Shown: piece by piece, positions 47,690 to 56,617 of the stretch
Layout: the number at the start of each line of letters is the position of its first letter
Position numbering within the stretch: position 1 is the stretch's first letter
Assembly: GCF_019334565.1 (NCBI RefSeq)
Contig: NZ_CP079724.1
Coordinates: 703,001 to 767,000, forward strand
From: Streptococcus oralis
GTDB lineage: Bacteria; Bacillota; Bacilli; Lactobacillales; Streptococcaceae
Length of the DNA: 64,000 bases
Direction: 5' to 3'
The notes under the pieces: generated by a model
Database searches by the model: none
What the model was told of the DNA's origin: nothing
The model's input: only the letters and a program-made list of their open reading frames with translations
Program-made: the position numbers and the translations under genes

Positions 47690-48047
47690 TGTCGGACAAC
47701 CCCAAAGAGAGTTTAATGATCTGCGCAATCTTGTCTACATCCTCATCTGATAGTGGTTTTCCATCAAAGAGAACCACACGTTCACGAAGATTAGACAAGT
47801 CGACCACACGGCCGTCAGCAGTAGTGACAAGGTCGCTTGAAATAGCAGGATTGTCAGTACGGCCTAGAAGATAATCTAAAGAAACATTAAAAAAGTCAGC
47901 AATTTCTTGCATTCTTTCAGTGCTAGCTTTTTGTTTTTTTAATGAATAAAGTGTATTTCTACTATATCCTAGCTTTTCTTCCAAGGCATTTAAAGAGAGA
48001 CCTTGTCTTTTTGCTAGTTCTTTAATTCTTTCAAATGTCAGAAACAT
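47676..48047 (-). CDS. CI-like repressor (XRE family)
   Basis: ATG 48047 gives 123 residues starting MFLTFERIKELAKRQGLSLN. A helix-turn-helix spans about 5-60 (LNALEEKLGYSRNTLYSLKK), followed by ADFFNVSLDYLLGR, the XRE hallmark, and a C-terminal region with no serine-protease motif. It should keep the element quiescent and is the probable target of ImmA. An upstream in-frame ATG at 48071 is less well placed. It is divergent from the early genes, and the twin operators at 48141-48164 and 48293-48316 lie between them. Confidence 0.88.
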   Translation of the reverse strand: MFLTFERIKELAKRQGLSLNALEEKLGYSRNTLYSLKKQKASTERMQEIADFFNVSLDYLLGRTDNPAISSDLVTTADGRVVDLSNLRERVVLFDGKPLSDEDVDKIAQIIKLSLGLSDIESE

Positions 48048-48134
48048 TGTTTTATCAACCTTTCTAAGCATTACGAAAAAATATTTTAAATTATATGATT
48101 AAAACCGTTTACAAAATTAAATAAATAATTTAAA

Positions 48135-48316
48135 ATTATATTCGTAAGCTAAAGAGTTAGCGAAATAGAAAACTAAAAAATAAAAACCTAAAAAACTGAT
48201 TGGCGTCCGTTTTGAATAGGTAAACCTTACTTTTTAGTAAGTCTTTTTTCTATGTCTTGATTTTAAATCATTCATTTAAAATTGTCAAGAAATTCGCTAA
48301 CTTTTTAGATAATATT
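48135..48316. promoter_or_regulatory. Lysogeny switch: divergent promoters with paired operators
   Basis: Minus strand: TATAAT at 48140-48135 with an operator directly upstream. Read 48164 to 48141 the operator is TTCGCTAACTCTTTAGCTTA. Plus strand: 48293 on reads TTCGCTAACTTTTTAGATAA, matching it at 17 of 20 bases and lying between TTGTCA (48282-48287) and GATAAT (48308-48313). Each site thus overlaps a promoter. A small terminator-like hairpin, CTTACT/AGTAAG then TCTTTTTT, is at 48226-48249. Confidence 0.65.
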
Positions 48317-48336
48317 TTTAAAAAGGAGGGTGGATG

Positions 48337-48496
48337 ATGATGTCTTTAGAATATCTAACTGAAGAGGACGTGGCAGAAATAAAAAAAAGAACTTTTGCAA
48401 GTTCTTCGTAGTTATGATTTAAACAGTGGGCTTGCTAAGGCGGTTCTTACTGAAACTATTGAGACGATTGCGAACTACTCACAGTTGCCAGAATAA
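48337..48496 (+). pseudogene. Small early gene broken at an A8 run
   Basis: From ATG 48337 (AAGGAGG at 48323-48329) the frame reads MMSLEYLTEEDVAEIKK and then hits a stop at 48408-48410. If one A is removed from the eight at 48381-48388 the frame continues through ELLQVLRSYDLNSGLAKAV to a stop at 48494-48496, giving about 52 residues. The second part is coherent and has coding character. It is either a frameshifted gene, a polymerase-slippage gene or a sequencing error. Function not recognised. Confidence 0.6.
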
Positions 48497-49027
48497 TTAT
48501 TTAAGGCTTTTGATAATAGCCTCAACCGAGTTTTTTAAAAGTTTGCTTGTTTTATCAGTATCACTACTACCAATCCATAAGAGTTTTGATGTTGCATCAG
48601 TTTTTACTAGGTATTCTTCATCATATGTTTTGCCTGTTTGGTTCTTATAAATGATGTTAACAGCAATGGTATCTTTTAAGTCATTGTCTAGTATGTGCAT
48701 AAATTTTTGTGAGGGAGCCATGGTATAACCAATTAGGGAGGACATATTAAAACCTAGTGTGTCAACATCTTTTGAAAATTTCAAATCTAGGATAGTTGCA
48801 GAAGTGTTCCCAAAGTTTTTGATAACGAGATACTTATGGAAATCATTGATTTCTATAGTATCTAAATAAGCAACAATAACAGGACGATTTGCTTCTTCAG
48901 TTATCTCTGATGTAAGTTTATTGGCATCACTGGCTATTTTGACAGCTTTGTGTGAGTAGTAAATCGATACAATACTGACTGATGTAGAAGCAATGATTGA
49001 AATAATATTAATAATATCGCTAAGCAT
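48497..49027 (-). CDS. Membrane-anchored hypothetical protein of the element
   Basis: I do not recognise it. ATG 49027 follows TGAGGTTAAAT and gives 176 residues; the longer frame begins at a TTG upstream of that site. One N-terminal membrane helix (about 3-25, IINIISIIASTSVSIVSIYYS) is followed by a soluble domain with beta-like content, including LVIKNFGNTSATILDLKF. It lies opposite to the early genes and directly behind the broken small gene. Its place in the lysogeny region fits a gene expressed from the resident element, such as a superinfection-exclusion factor, but that is only a guess. Confidence 0.6.
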   Translation of the reverse strand: MLSDIINIISIIASTSVSIVSIYYSHKAVKIASDANKLTSEITEEANRPVIVAYLDTIEINDFHKYLVIKNFGNTSATILDLKFSKDVDTLGFNMSSLIGYTMAPSQKFMHILDNDLKDTIAVNIIYKNQTGKTYDEEYLVKTDATSKLLWIGSSDTDKTSKLLKNSVEAIIKSLK

Positions 49028-49079
49028 ATTTAACCTCAAATTTTTATTTTAATTATACCAAATTTAGAAAGGAAAATAT

Positions 49080-49289
49080 ATGAGTCAACAACATCAAAAA
49101 TGGATTCAGATTGTCAAAGACAAATTGAATTCAGAAGGAATGACACAAACACATCTTGCCCGTGCTTGTGGAGTGAAGAAACCTACCATTTCAGAATTAC
49201 TGAAATATGGTAAAGGTAGCGACAGATTGAAAAACCGAGTGTGCGATGTCCTGGGCATTGACGAAAGCTGGGTTGATTTAGGAGAGTAG
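49080..49289 (+). CDS. Small Cro/XRE-type DNA-binding protein
   Basis: The 69-residue protein has one helix-turn-helix (MTQTHLARACGVKKPTISEL, about 21-40) and ends CDVLGIDESWVDLGE, the typical XRE tail. AGAAAGGAAAATAT precedes the ATG. It is the first intact gene of the rightward early region and is followed 3 bases later by the next small gene. A Cro-like role is inferred. Confidence 0.78.
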   Translation: MSQQHQKWIQIVKDKLNSEGMTQTHLARACGVKKPTISELLKYGKGSDRLKNRVCDVLGIDESWVDLGE

Positions 49290-49292
49290 GAA

Positions 49293-49490
49293 ATGAATAA
49301 TACAGCTCAAAAAGTAACAAGAATTAATAAAGATGCATGGGATACCGCTACTGAACTAGCCAACGAATACGGTGTATCTATTTGCCACATCATCAGCGAA
49401 AGTGTTCGCTATTGTGCAGAAAATGCTGATTTTAAAGAAGTTGACGTTGTGGTTAAACGTTTATCTGTTGGTGGCAAAGTGCTGGAGTAG
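49293..49490 (+). CDS. Small hypothetical protein, ribbon-helix-helix-like
   Basis: 65 residues: a polar N terminus with KVTRINKDAWDTATELA followed by two helices. The layout resembles short phage antirepressor or CopG-like proteins, but I cannot assign a family. It starts 3 bases after the Cro-like gene behind TAGGAAATG-type purines and is followed by the 42-residue gene, so the three form an operon. Confidence 0.55.
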   Translation: MNNTAQKVTRINKDAWDTATELANEYGVSICHIISESVRYCAENADFKEVDVVVKRLSVGGKVLE

Positions 49491-49500
49491 GAGGAGTAGA

Positions 49501-49629
49501 ATGAACGAATTAGAAAGAACAGCCCTCAATGAGATATTGAGGACCGTGACATATATTGCAGAGAAGTTGGATGAGTTGGAGTCTAAACTTGATAAATCTG
49601 ATCTACAAGATTTTGAGCGTCCAGAATAG
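49501..49629 (+). CDS. Small hypothetical protein (42 aa)
   Basis: ATG 49501 is preceded by the strong site AGGAGGAGTAGA. The 42-residue product is a single charged, probably coiled-coil helix (EKLDELESKLDKSDL). It ends within the 3' end of the opposite-strand DUF4145-like fragment (overlap 49583-49629). Third gene of the early operon. Function not recognised. Confidence 0.55.
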   Translation: MNELERTALNEILRTVTYIAEKLDELESKLDKSDLQDFERPE

Positions 49630-49957
49630 TTAGTTGGTATTCAATAAAGCGGATGGTAGCATTAAAAAAAATTTTCAAATCTTGTAAATCTTTGTCTGTA
49701 TGTTTTCGTACGTAGTGAGTTTTATCATTTCCTATCCACGAAGTGGCTTGAGCGAGCTTTTGTAGAATTTGATCATCGATGTAATCTTTAATGACAGCTC
49801 CTAACGGTTTTACCTTGATTTCATCAGCTTTTTCGGGGAATTTATGGACCAAAAAATCTTTGATGATGAACTCCAGAGACTTTCTAAGACCAATTCCGAC
49901 TAAAGTGTCGTAACCGTCTACCTCAGCTTGTAAAGATTGAATATATGTCTTAAAACC
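49583..49957 (-). pseudogene. DUF4145-like protein, C-terminal fragment cut at attR
   Basis: The minus-strand frame is open from the right-hand repeat inward: GFKTYIQSLQAEVDGYDTLVGIGLRKSLEF and then HKFPEKADEIKVKPLG, NDKTHYVRKH, matching the C-terminal half of DUF4145-type proteins as I remember them. It has no start codon in the proper place; an in-frame stop lies exactly at the attR edge. The 5' half is missing, so the gene was truncated where the element ends. Confidence 0.65.
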
Positions 49958-49960
49958 TTA

Positions 49961-50022
49961 TTAGTAGCTTAAAAACATGAATAAACCGCTATTCTTAGGA
50001 GTAGTGGTTTTTCTTTTTGTTC
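49961..50022 (+). repeat. attR: right direct repeat
   Basis: This 62-bp copy matches attL except at three positions. It again contains ACCGCTA...TAGTGGT followed by TTTTTCTTTTT, so it is still a working terminator shape. Confidence 0.85.
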
Positions 50023-50026
50023 AATG

Positions 50027-50059
50027 AAAAAACTGGCTGCCCTTATGGGCAGTCAGTTT
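50027..50059 (-). terminator. Terminator of gdhA
   Basis: On the minus strand AAACTGACTGCCC and GGGCAGCCAGTTT pair around ATAA, followed by TTTCATT. Confidence 0.8.
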
Positions 50060-50073
50060 CCGTAATTTGTTTT

Positions 50074-51447
<1,374 letters not shown>

Positions 51448-51461
51448 TTATTACGTGAGAC

Positions 51462-51490
51462 ATTATAGCAGAATTTTTTTTCAGTGTAAA
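51462..51490 (-). promoter_or_regulatory. Promoter of gdhA
   Basis: On the minus strand TTTACA (51490-51485) and TATAAT (51467-51462) with a 17-base spacer, preceded by TG-C. Confidence 0.8.
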
Positions 51491-51610
51491 GAAAAAAACG
51501 GAAATTTTCTAAAAATTCTCTCAATTTACATTCGGTCAATACGGAGTGACTTGTCAAAAAACGAACGTTTTCTGCCAAAACAACTTTCTCAAAGAGAAAA
51601 TCTGAAAGTA

Positions 51611-51619
51611 TGGTATAAT
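51611..51619 (+). promoter_or_regulatory. Extended -10 promoter of pyrD
   Basis: TGGTATAAT (TATAAT at 51614-51619), 35 bases before the pyrD start. Confidence 0.65.
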
Positions 51620-51653
51620 ATTAGAAATAAAAGGAATCTGGAGGATTAGAATC

Positions 51654-52589
51654 ATGGTATCAACAAAAACTCAAATTGCTGGTTTTGAGTTTGACAATTG
51701 CTTGATGAACGCAGCAGGTGTAGCTTGTATGACAATAGCTGAGTTGGAAGGTGTCAAAGACTCAGTAGCAGGAACCTTTGTCACTAAGACAGCAACCTTG
51801 GACTTCCGTCAGGGAAATCCTGAACCTCGTTACCAAAATGTTCCACTTGGTTCCATCAACTCTATGGGCTTGCCAAATAATGGTTTAGACTATTATCTGG
51901 AATATCTTTTGGACTTGCAGGAAAAAGAGCCAAACCATACTTTCTTCCTATCTCTGGTTGGCATGTCTCCAGAGGAAACACATACCATCTTGAAAAAAGT
52001 CCAAGAGAGTGAGTTTAAAGGATTGACAGAGCTCAATCTCTCTTGTCCAAATGTTCCAGGAAAGCCTCAGATTGCTTATGATTTTGAGACAACAGACCGT
52101 ATCTTGTCAGAGGTATTTGCCTACTTTACCAAACCTCTTGGAATTAAGTTGCCACCTTATTTTGATATTGTCCACTTTGACCAAGCAGCAGAAATTTTCA
52201 ACAAGTATCCACTCAAGTTTGTCAACTGTGTCAACTCTATCGGAAATGGCCTTTACATTGAAGATGAGTCGGTCGTGATTCGCCCTAAAAATGGTTTTGG
52301 TGGGATTGGTGGAGAGTATATCAAACCGACTGCTCTAGCGAATGTACATGCCTTCTACCAACGTCTCAATCCTCAAATTCAAATCATTGGTACAGGTGGT
52401 GTCTTGACAGGTCGCGACGCCTTTGAACATATCCTCTGTGGTGCCAGCATGGTGCAGGTGGGAACCACCCTTCACAAGGAAGGCGTCGGTGCTTTTGAGC
52501 GTATTACCAATGAACTAAAAGCAATCATGACGGAAAAAGGGTACGAAAACCTAGAAGATTTCCGCGGGAAATTGCGCTATATTGACTAA
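51654..52589 (+). CDS. pyrD: Dihydroorotate dehydrogenase, class 1A
   Basis: The 311-residue cytosolic flavoenzyme oxidises dihydroorotate with fumarate in pyrimidine synthesis. [14 protein letters not shown] carries the catalytic Cys of class 1 enzymes, [15 protein letters not shown] is the 1A-specific segment, and [16 protein letters not shown] binds the FMN phosphate. No PyrK partner is beside it, consistent with 1A. TCTGGAGGATTAGAATC precedes the ATG. It is followed by holA after 33 bases. Confidence 0.95.
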   Translation: MVSTKTQIAGFEFDNCLMNAAGVACMTIAELEGVKDSVAGTFVTKTATLDFRQGNPEPRYQNVPLGSINSMGLPNNGLDYYLEYLLDLQEKEPNHTFFLSLVGMSPEETHTILKKVQESEFKGLTELNLSCPNVPGKPQIAYDFETTDRILSEVFAYFTKPLGIKLPPYFDIVHFDQAAEIFNKYPLKFVNCVNSIGNGLYIEDESVVIRPKNGFGGIGGEYIKPTALANVHAFYQRLNPQIQIIGTGGVLTGRDAFEHILCGASMVQVGTTLHKEGVGAFERITNELKAIMTEKGYENLEDFRGKLRYID

Positions 52590-52622
52590 ACAAAATAGAA
52601 AAACAAGAAGAAAGGAGAGAAG

Positions 52623-53660
52623 ATGCTAGCCATAGAAGAGAGTCAAAATTTGTCTTTATCAAACTTATCTAGTCTGACCTTATTTACAGGTTCGGACCAA
52701 GGTCAGTTTGAAGTTATGAAGGATCAGGTGCTGAAACAGATCGGCTATGATCCAGCCGACCTCAATTTTGCCTACTTTGACATGAAAGAAGTAGCCTATA
52801 AGGATTTAGAGCTGGAGCTGGTCAGTCTCCCTTTCTTTGCGGATGAGAAAATCGTGATATTAGACCATTTTGTCGATATCACAACAGCCAAGAAACGGTT
52901 TTTAACAGATGATGAGCTCAAGTCGTTTGAAGAATACCTTGACAATCCTTCACCGACAACCAAGTTATTAATTTTTGCAGAAGGAAAACTGGACAGCAAA
53001 AGACGATTGGTTAAACTGCTCAAACGTGACGCGACAGTATTTGATGCTATTGAACCCAAGGAACAAGAACTCCGCCAGTATTTCCAAAAATGGAGCCAGA
53101 AACAAGGTCTGCAGTTTGCGGAAAAATCTTTTGAAAATCTCCTCGTCAAGTCTGGTTTTCAGTTTAACGAAATCCAGAAAAATCTCCTCTTTTTACAGTC
53201 TTACAAGTCAGACGGCCTGATTGAGGAAAAGGATATTATCGAAGCCATTCCAAAGACTTTGCAAGACAATATTTTTGATTTGACTCAGTTTATCTTAGCT
53301 AAGAAAATTGATCAGGCGCGTGACTTGGTTAGAGATTTGACCTTGCAAGGGGAAGACGAAATCAAGCTCATAGCTGTCATGTTAGGACAGTTCCGAACCT
53401 TTACCCAAGTGAAAATCTTATCAGAATCTGGTCAGACGGAATCGCAGATTGTAAGCAGTCTGGGAACTTACTTGGGGCGCAATCCTAATCCTTATCAAAT
53501 CAAGTTTGCATTAAGAGATTCGAGAGGGATTTCCTTAGATTTTCTTAAGCGAGCGATTTCTTATTTGATTGAAACAGACTACCAGATTAAGACAGGTGTC
53601 TATGAAAAAAGTTACTTGTTTGAAAAGGCACTCTTGCAGATTGCGACAGAGGCAAATTGA
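52623..53660 (+). CDS. holA: DNA polymerase III delta subunit
   Basis: HolA is the delta subunit of the clamp loader that opens the beta clamp. The 345-residue protein has the weakly conserved AAA-like N-terminal half (LTLFTGSDQGQFEVMKDQVL at about 18-37; LPFFADEKIVIL) and the helical C-terminal collar domain with LGRNPNPYQIKFAL. No Walker motif is expected in delta. GAAAGGAGAGAAG lies before the ATG. Probably shares the pyrD transcript. Confidence 0.93.
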   Translation: MLAIEESQNLSLSNLSSLTLFTGSDQGQFEVMKDQVLKQIGYDPADLNFAYFDMKEVAYKDLELELVSLPFFADEKIVILDHFVDITTAKKRFLTDDELKSFEEYLDNPSPTTKLLIFAEGKLDSKRRLVKLLKRDATVFDAIEPKEQELRQYFQKWSQKQGLQFAEKSFENLLVKSGFQFNEIQKNLLFLQSYKSDGLIEEKDIIEAIPKTLQDNIFDLTQFILAKKIDQARDLVRDLTLQGEDEIKLIAVMLGQFRTFTQVKILSESGQTESQIVSSLGTYLGRNPNPYQIKFALRDSRGISLDFLKRAISYLIETDYQIKTGVYEKSYLFEKALLQIATEAN

Positions 53661-53669
53661 GCAAAAAAC

Positions 53670-53698
53670 TTGAAAAAAGAGGATGATTGTGTTATCAT
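53670..53698 (+). promoter_or_regulatory. Promoter of sodA
   Basis: TTGAAA (53670-53675), 17 bases, TATCAT (53693-53698) with TG-T before the -10. Confidence 0.7.
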
Positions 53699-53729
53699 TT
53701 TCATATAGAAAGAAAAAGAGGTATTACAG

Positions 53730-54335
53730 ATGGCTATTATCTTACCAGACCTTCCATACGCGTATGACGCATTGGAACCATACATTGATGCTGAAACAAT
53801 GCACTTGCACCATGACAAGCACCATCAAGCCTACGTTAACAATGCGAATGCTGCTCTTGAAAAACACCCTGAAATCGGTGAAGACCTTGAAGCCTTGCTT
53901 GCTGATGTAGAATCTATCCCAGCTGATATCCGCCAAGCGCTTATCAACAACGGTGGTGGACACTTGAACCACGCTCTTTTCTGGGAATTGATGACTCCTG
54001 AAAAGACTGCTCCTTCAGCAGAACTTGCAGCAGCAATCGATGCAACATTTGGTTCATTTGAAGAGTTCCAAGCAGCATTTACTGCGGCAGCAACAACACG
54101 TTTCGGTTCTGGATGGGCATGGTTGGTTGTTAACAAAGAAGGGAAACTTGAAGTGACTTCAACAGCAAACCAAGATACACCAATCTCAGAAGGTAAAAAA
54201 CCAATCTTAGGCTTGGACGTTTGGGAACATGCTTACTACGTGAAATACCGCAACGTGCGTCCTGACTACATCAAAGCTTTCTTCTCAGTGATTAACTGGA
54301 ACAAAGTAGACGAGCTTTACGCAGCAGCTAAATAA
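53730..54335 (+). CDS. sodA: Superoxide dismutase (Mn/Fe family)
   Basis: The 201-residue enzyme detoxifies superoxide. Metal ligands are in [15 protein letters not shown] (His), [11 protein letters not shown] (His) and [14 protein letters not shown] (Asp and His). NNGGGHLNH with Gly before the His and the DVWEHAYY sequence fit the streptococcal Mn-type enzyme. It has AAGAGGTATTACAG before the ATG, its own promoter and a strong terminator. Confidence 0.96.
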   Translation: MAIILPDLPYAYDALEPYIDAETMHLHHDKHHQAYVNNANAALEKHPEIGEDLEALLADVESIPADIRQALINNGGGHLNHALFWELMTPEKTAPSAELAAAIDATFGSFEEFQAAFTAAATTRFGSGWAWLVVNKEGKLEVTSTANQDTPISEGKKPILGLDVWEHAYYVKYRNVRPDYIKAFFSVINWNKVDELYAAAK

Positions 54336-54385
54336 TAAAATATGGAGGGAAGAATTGTTCTTCTCTTTTTAAGGTTATAGAGCAG

Positions 54386-54413
54386 AAGTCTGACAGAATC
54401 GTCAGACTTTTTT
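54386..54413 (+). terminator. Terminator of sodA
   Basis: AAGTCTGAC and GTCAGACTT with AGAATC loop, followed by TTTTTT. Confidence 0.85.
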
Positions 54414-54449
54414 CATTTTCAGGATATTCGTGCCAACTTATAGAAAATA

Positions 54450-54458
54450 TGGTAAAAT
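54450..54458 (+). promoter_or_regulatory. Extended -10 promoter of the yutD-rlmN unit
   Basis: TG-G-TAAAAT (TAAAAT at 54453-54458), 33 bases before the gene. Confidence 0.55.
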
Positions 54459-54490
54459 AGAGTGTTAAGTAATCGTGGAAAAGGAAGACT

Positions 54491-55021
54491 ATGCGTAAAG
54501 AAATTGCACCTGAATTATACAATTATAACAAGTTTCCTGGCCCAGAATTTCAGGTAAATGGGGATAAGGTTGAGACTGAAGGGATTGCTTTTACCTTGGT
54601 TGAAAATATCAAGGAGGCTTTCGATGTAACCGTCTTTAATCAGCGCTTCTCAGAAGTGTTGACCAAGTTTGATTATGTCGTGGGGGACTGGAGCAATGAA
54701 CAGCTTCGCCTTCGCGGTTTTTACAAAGACGATCGAACAGAGGAAAAAATTGAAAAAATCAGTCGCTTACAAGATTATCTTTTGGAGTACTGTAGTTATG
54801 GTTGTGCTTATTTTGTCTTAGAGAATCAAGCACCTAAGCGTGCGTCATTTGACAAGAAAATGCGTAAAAAGGAAGAGGAAAACCTTCCTAGAAGAGGAAA
54901 GAAACCTTCGCAAAACAAGAGAAAGCCAAATGCGGATAAGAGAAATAGACGTCGTCATAAGGACCAAAAGTCTCAGAAAGAGGACAAGGGACAGCGCCAT
55001 TTTGTCATTCGTCAGAAATAG
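54491..55021 (+). CDS. YutD family protein
   Basis: 176 residues. The first about 115 residues match the YutD/DUF1027 fold, with FNQRFSEVLTKFDYVVGDWS and LRLRGFY followed by DYLLEYCSYGCAYFVLEN. The last about 60 residues are a Lys/Arg-rich unstructured tail that could bind RNA. It is placed 20 bases before rlmN. No enzymatic motif is visible; the role is unknown. Confidence 0.8.
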   Translation: MRKEIAPELYNYNKFPGPEFQVNGDKVETEGIAFTLVENIKEAFDVTVFNQRFSEVLTKFDYVVGDWSNEQLRLRGFYKDDRTEEKIEKISRLQDYLLEYCSYGCAYFVLENQAPKRASFDKKMRKKEEENLPRRGKKPSQNKRKPNADKRNRRRHKDQKSQKEDKGQRHFVIRQK

Positions 55022-55041
55022 ATAGAGAATAAGGAGAAGAG

Positions 55042-56127
55042 ATGAAACCGTCTATTTATAGTTTAACACGTCAAGCCATGCAAGAATGGGTATTAGAACA
55101 AGGAGAAAAGAAATTCCGAGCAGATCAGATCTGGGAATGGCTCTACCGTAAACGTGTCCAGTCATTTGAAGAAATGACCAACCTTTCCAAGGGTTTGATT
55201 GCCAAGCTCAATGAGCAGTTTGTCGTAAATCCTTTGAAACAACGAATTGTACAAGAGTCAGCTGACGGTACTGTTAAGTATCTTTTTGAGTTGCCAGATG
55301 GCATGTTGATTGAGACTGTGTTGATGCGTCAACACTACGGTTTGTCAGTCTGTGTGACCACTCAGGTCGGTTGTAATATCGGTTGTACCTTCTGTGCATC
55401 AGGTTTGATTAAGAAGCAACGTGACCTTAATAACGGTGAAATCGTAGCGCAGATCATGTTGGTTCAGAAATACTTTGATGAGCGTGGGCAGGACGAACGT
55501 GTCAGCCATATTGTTGTCATGGGAATTGGTGAACCATTTGATAACTACAACAATGTTTTGAATTTCGTCCGTACCATCAATGATGACAAGGGGATGGCTA
55601 TCGGTGCTCGTCACATCACTGTTTCAACTTCAGGTTTGGCCCATAAAATTCGTGACTTTGCTAATGAAGGCGTACAGGTTAATCTGGCTGTTTCCCTTCA
55701 CGCACCCAACAATGAATTGCGTTCAAGCATCATGAAAATTAACCGTGCCTTTCCGATTGAAAAGCTCTTTGCAGCTATTGAGTACTATATCGAAACAACC
55801 AATCGCCGTGTGACCTTTGAATACATCATGCTCAATGAAGTCAACGACGGAGTAGAACAAGCCTTGGAGTTGGCTGAGTTGCTCAAGAATATCAAGAAAT
55901 TGTCTTATGTAAACTTGATTCCCTACAACCCAGTTAGTGAACATGACCAATATAGCCGTAGTCCTAAAGAGCGTGTGATGGCCTTCTATGATACCCTCAA
56001 GAAAAAAGGGATTAACTGTGTTGTCCGTCAAGAGCACGGTACAGATATTGATGCAGCTTGTGGACAATTGCGTTCTAATACAATGAAACGTGACCGCCAG
56101 AAGGCAGTCGCAGCGGTAAATCCATAA
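55042..56127 (+). CDS. rlmN: 23S rRNA (A2503-C2)/tRNA methyltransferase RlmN
   Basis: The 361-residue radical SAM enzyme methylates A2503 of 23S rRNA and A37 of some tRNAs. The CxxxCxxC cluster is in [12 protein letters not shown], followed by [14 protein letters not shown] and [10 protein letters not shown]. The C-terminal [10 protein letters not shown]-like segment ([12 protein letters not shown]) holds the catalytic Cys. It is RlmN rather than Cfr by context and by the standard length. It follows the YutD gene and precedes the VanZ-like gene by 1 base. Confidence 0.95.
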   Translation: MKPSIYSLTRQAMQEWVLEQGEKKFRADQIWEWLYRKRVQSFEEMTNLSKGLIAKLNEQFVVNPLKQRIVQESADGTVKYLFELPDGMLIETVLMRQHYGLSVCVTTQVGCNIGCTFCASGLIKKQRDLNNGEIVAQIMLVQKYFDERGQDERVSHIVVMGIGEPFDNYNNVLNFVRTINDDKGMAIGARHITVSTSGLAHKIRDFANEGVQVNLAVSLHAPNNELRSSIMKINRAFPIEKLFAAIEYYIETTNRRVTFEYIMLNEVNDGVEQALELAELLKNIKKLSYVNLIPYNPVSEHDQYSRSPKERVMAFYDTLKKKGINCVVRQEHGTDIDAACGQLRSNTMKRDRQKAVAAVNP

Positions 56128-56128
56128 A

Positions 56129-56617
56129 ATGACTAGAAAAAGAGAATTAATCTTGAGATTGGGAGTGGCTATTTACAGTCTATGCATTGTCTGTTTTTGT
56201 TTTACTCCCCAGCCTCAACTTCCTACAGGAGTGGAAACTCCAGGTATTCAAACTTTTGGACGCCTGGTTTTTCTTTTGACGCCTTTTAACTCCTTTTGGA
56301 AACTGGGTGAAGTGACTAGCCTTCTGCAGCTATTCTGGATATTTTTGCAAAATGCCTTAAATATCCTCCTGCTCTTCCCGCTGGTATTTCAACTGCTCTA
56401 CCTCTATCCAAACTTACGAAAAACGAAAAAAATCCTATTTCTCAGTTTTCTTCTGAGCTTAGGAATTGAATGTACGCAGCTGGTCTTAGATTTTTTCTTC
56501 GACTTTAATCGCGTCTTTGAGATTGATGATTTGTGGATCAATACCCTGGGAGGCTATCTAGCTTGGGTTCTCTACAGAAAATTAAATGTAACTAAACTTA
56601 CAAAGGAATTAAAATGA
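56129..56617 (+). CDS. VanZ family membrane protein
   Basis: 162 residues with four predicted membrane helices and the VanZ motif LSLGIECTQLVLDFFFDFNR then EIDDLWINTLGGYLAW, including conserved acidic residues. The family is named after teicoplanin resistance VanZ, but its normal function is unclear. It starts 1 base after rlmN and ends in an ATGA overlap with the ABC-F gene, so the three genes are coupled. Confidence 0.88.
   Translation: MTRKRELILRLGVAIYSLCIVCFCFTPQPQLPTGVETPGIQTFGRLVFLLTPFNSFWKLGEVTSLLQLFWIFLQNALNILLLFPLVFQLLYLYPNLRKTKKILFLSFLLSLGIECTQLVLDFFFDFNRVFEIDDLWINTLGGYLAWVLYRKLNVTKLTKELK

Larger units (their letters stand above)
43325..50022. mobile_element. Degenerate phage-like integrated element in the rplL terminator
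   Basis: The 6.7-kb element is bounded by the 62-bp direct repeats. From left to right it contains a tyrosine integrase (frameshifted), a candidate small RNA, adenine methyltransferase, OLD-like ATPase, ImmA/IrrE peptidase, a repressor, the divergent operator region, small early genes and a truncated DUF4145-like fragment. There are no replication, packaging, head, tail or lysis genes. It is a remnant of a prophage or satellite that kept its lysogeny module and cargo. It separates rplL from gdhA. Confidence 0.82.

Noticed and set aside
48426-48650. A 74-codon plus-strand frame
   Set aside because: It crosses the end of the broken small gene and runs antisense into the membrane-anchored protein gene; there is no ribosome site and the protein looks random.
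49583-49852. An 89-residue minus-strand gene starting at TTG 49852
   Set aside because: The coding pattern continues upstream to the attR edge, so the TTG is internal and the unit is a truncated fragment, not a small gene.
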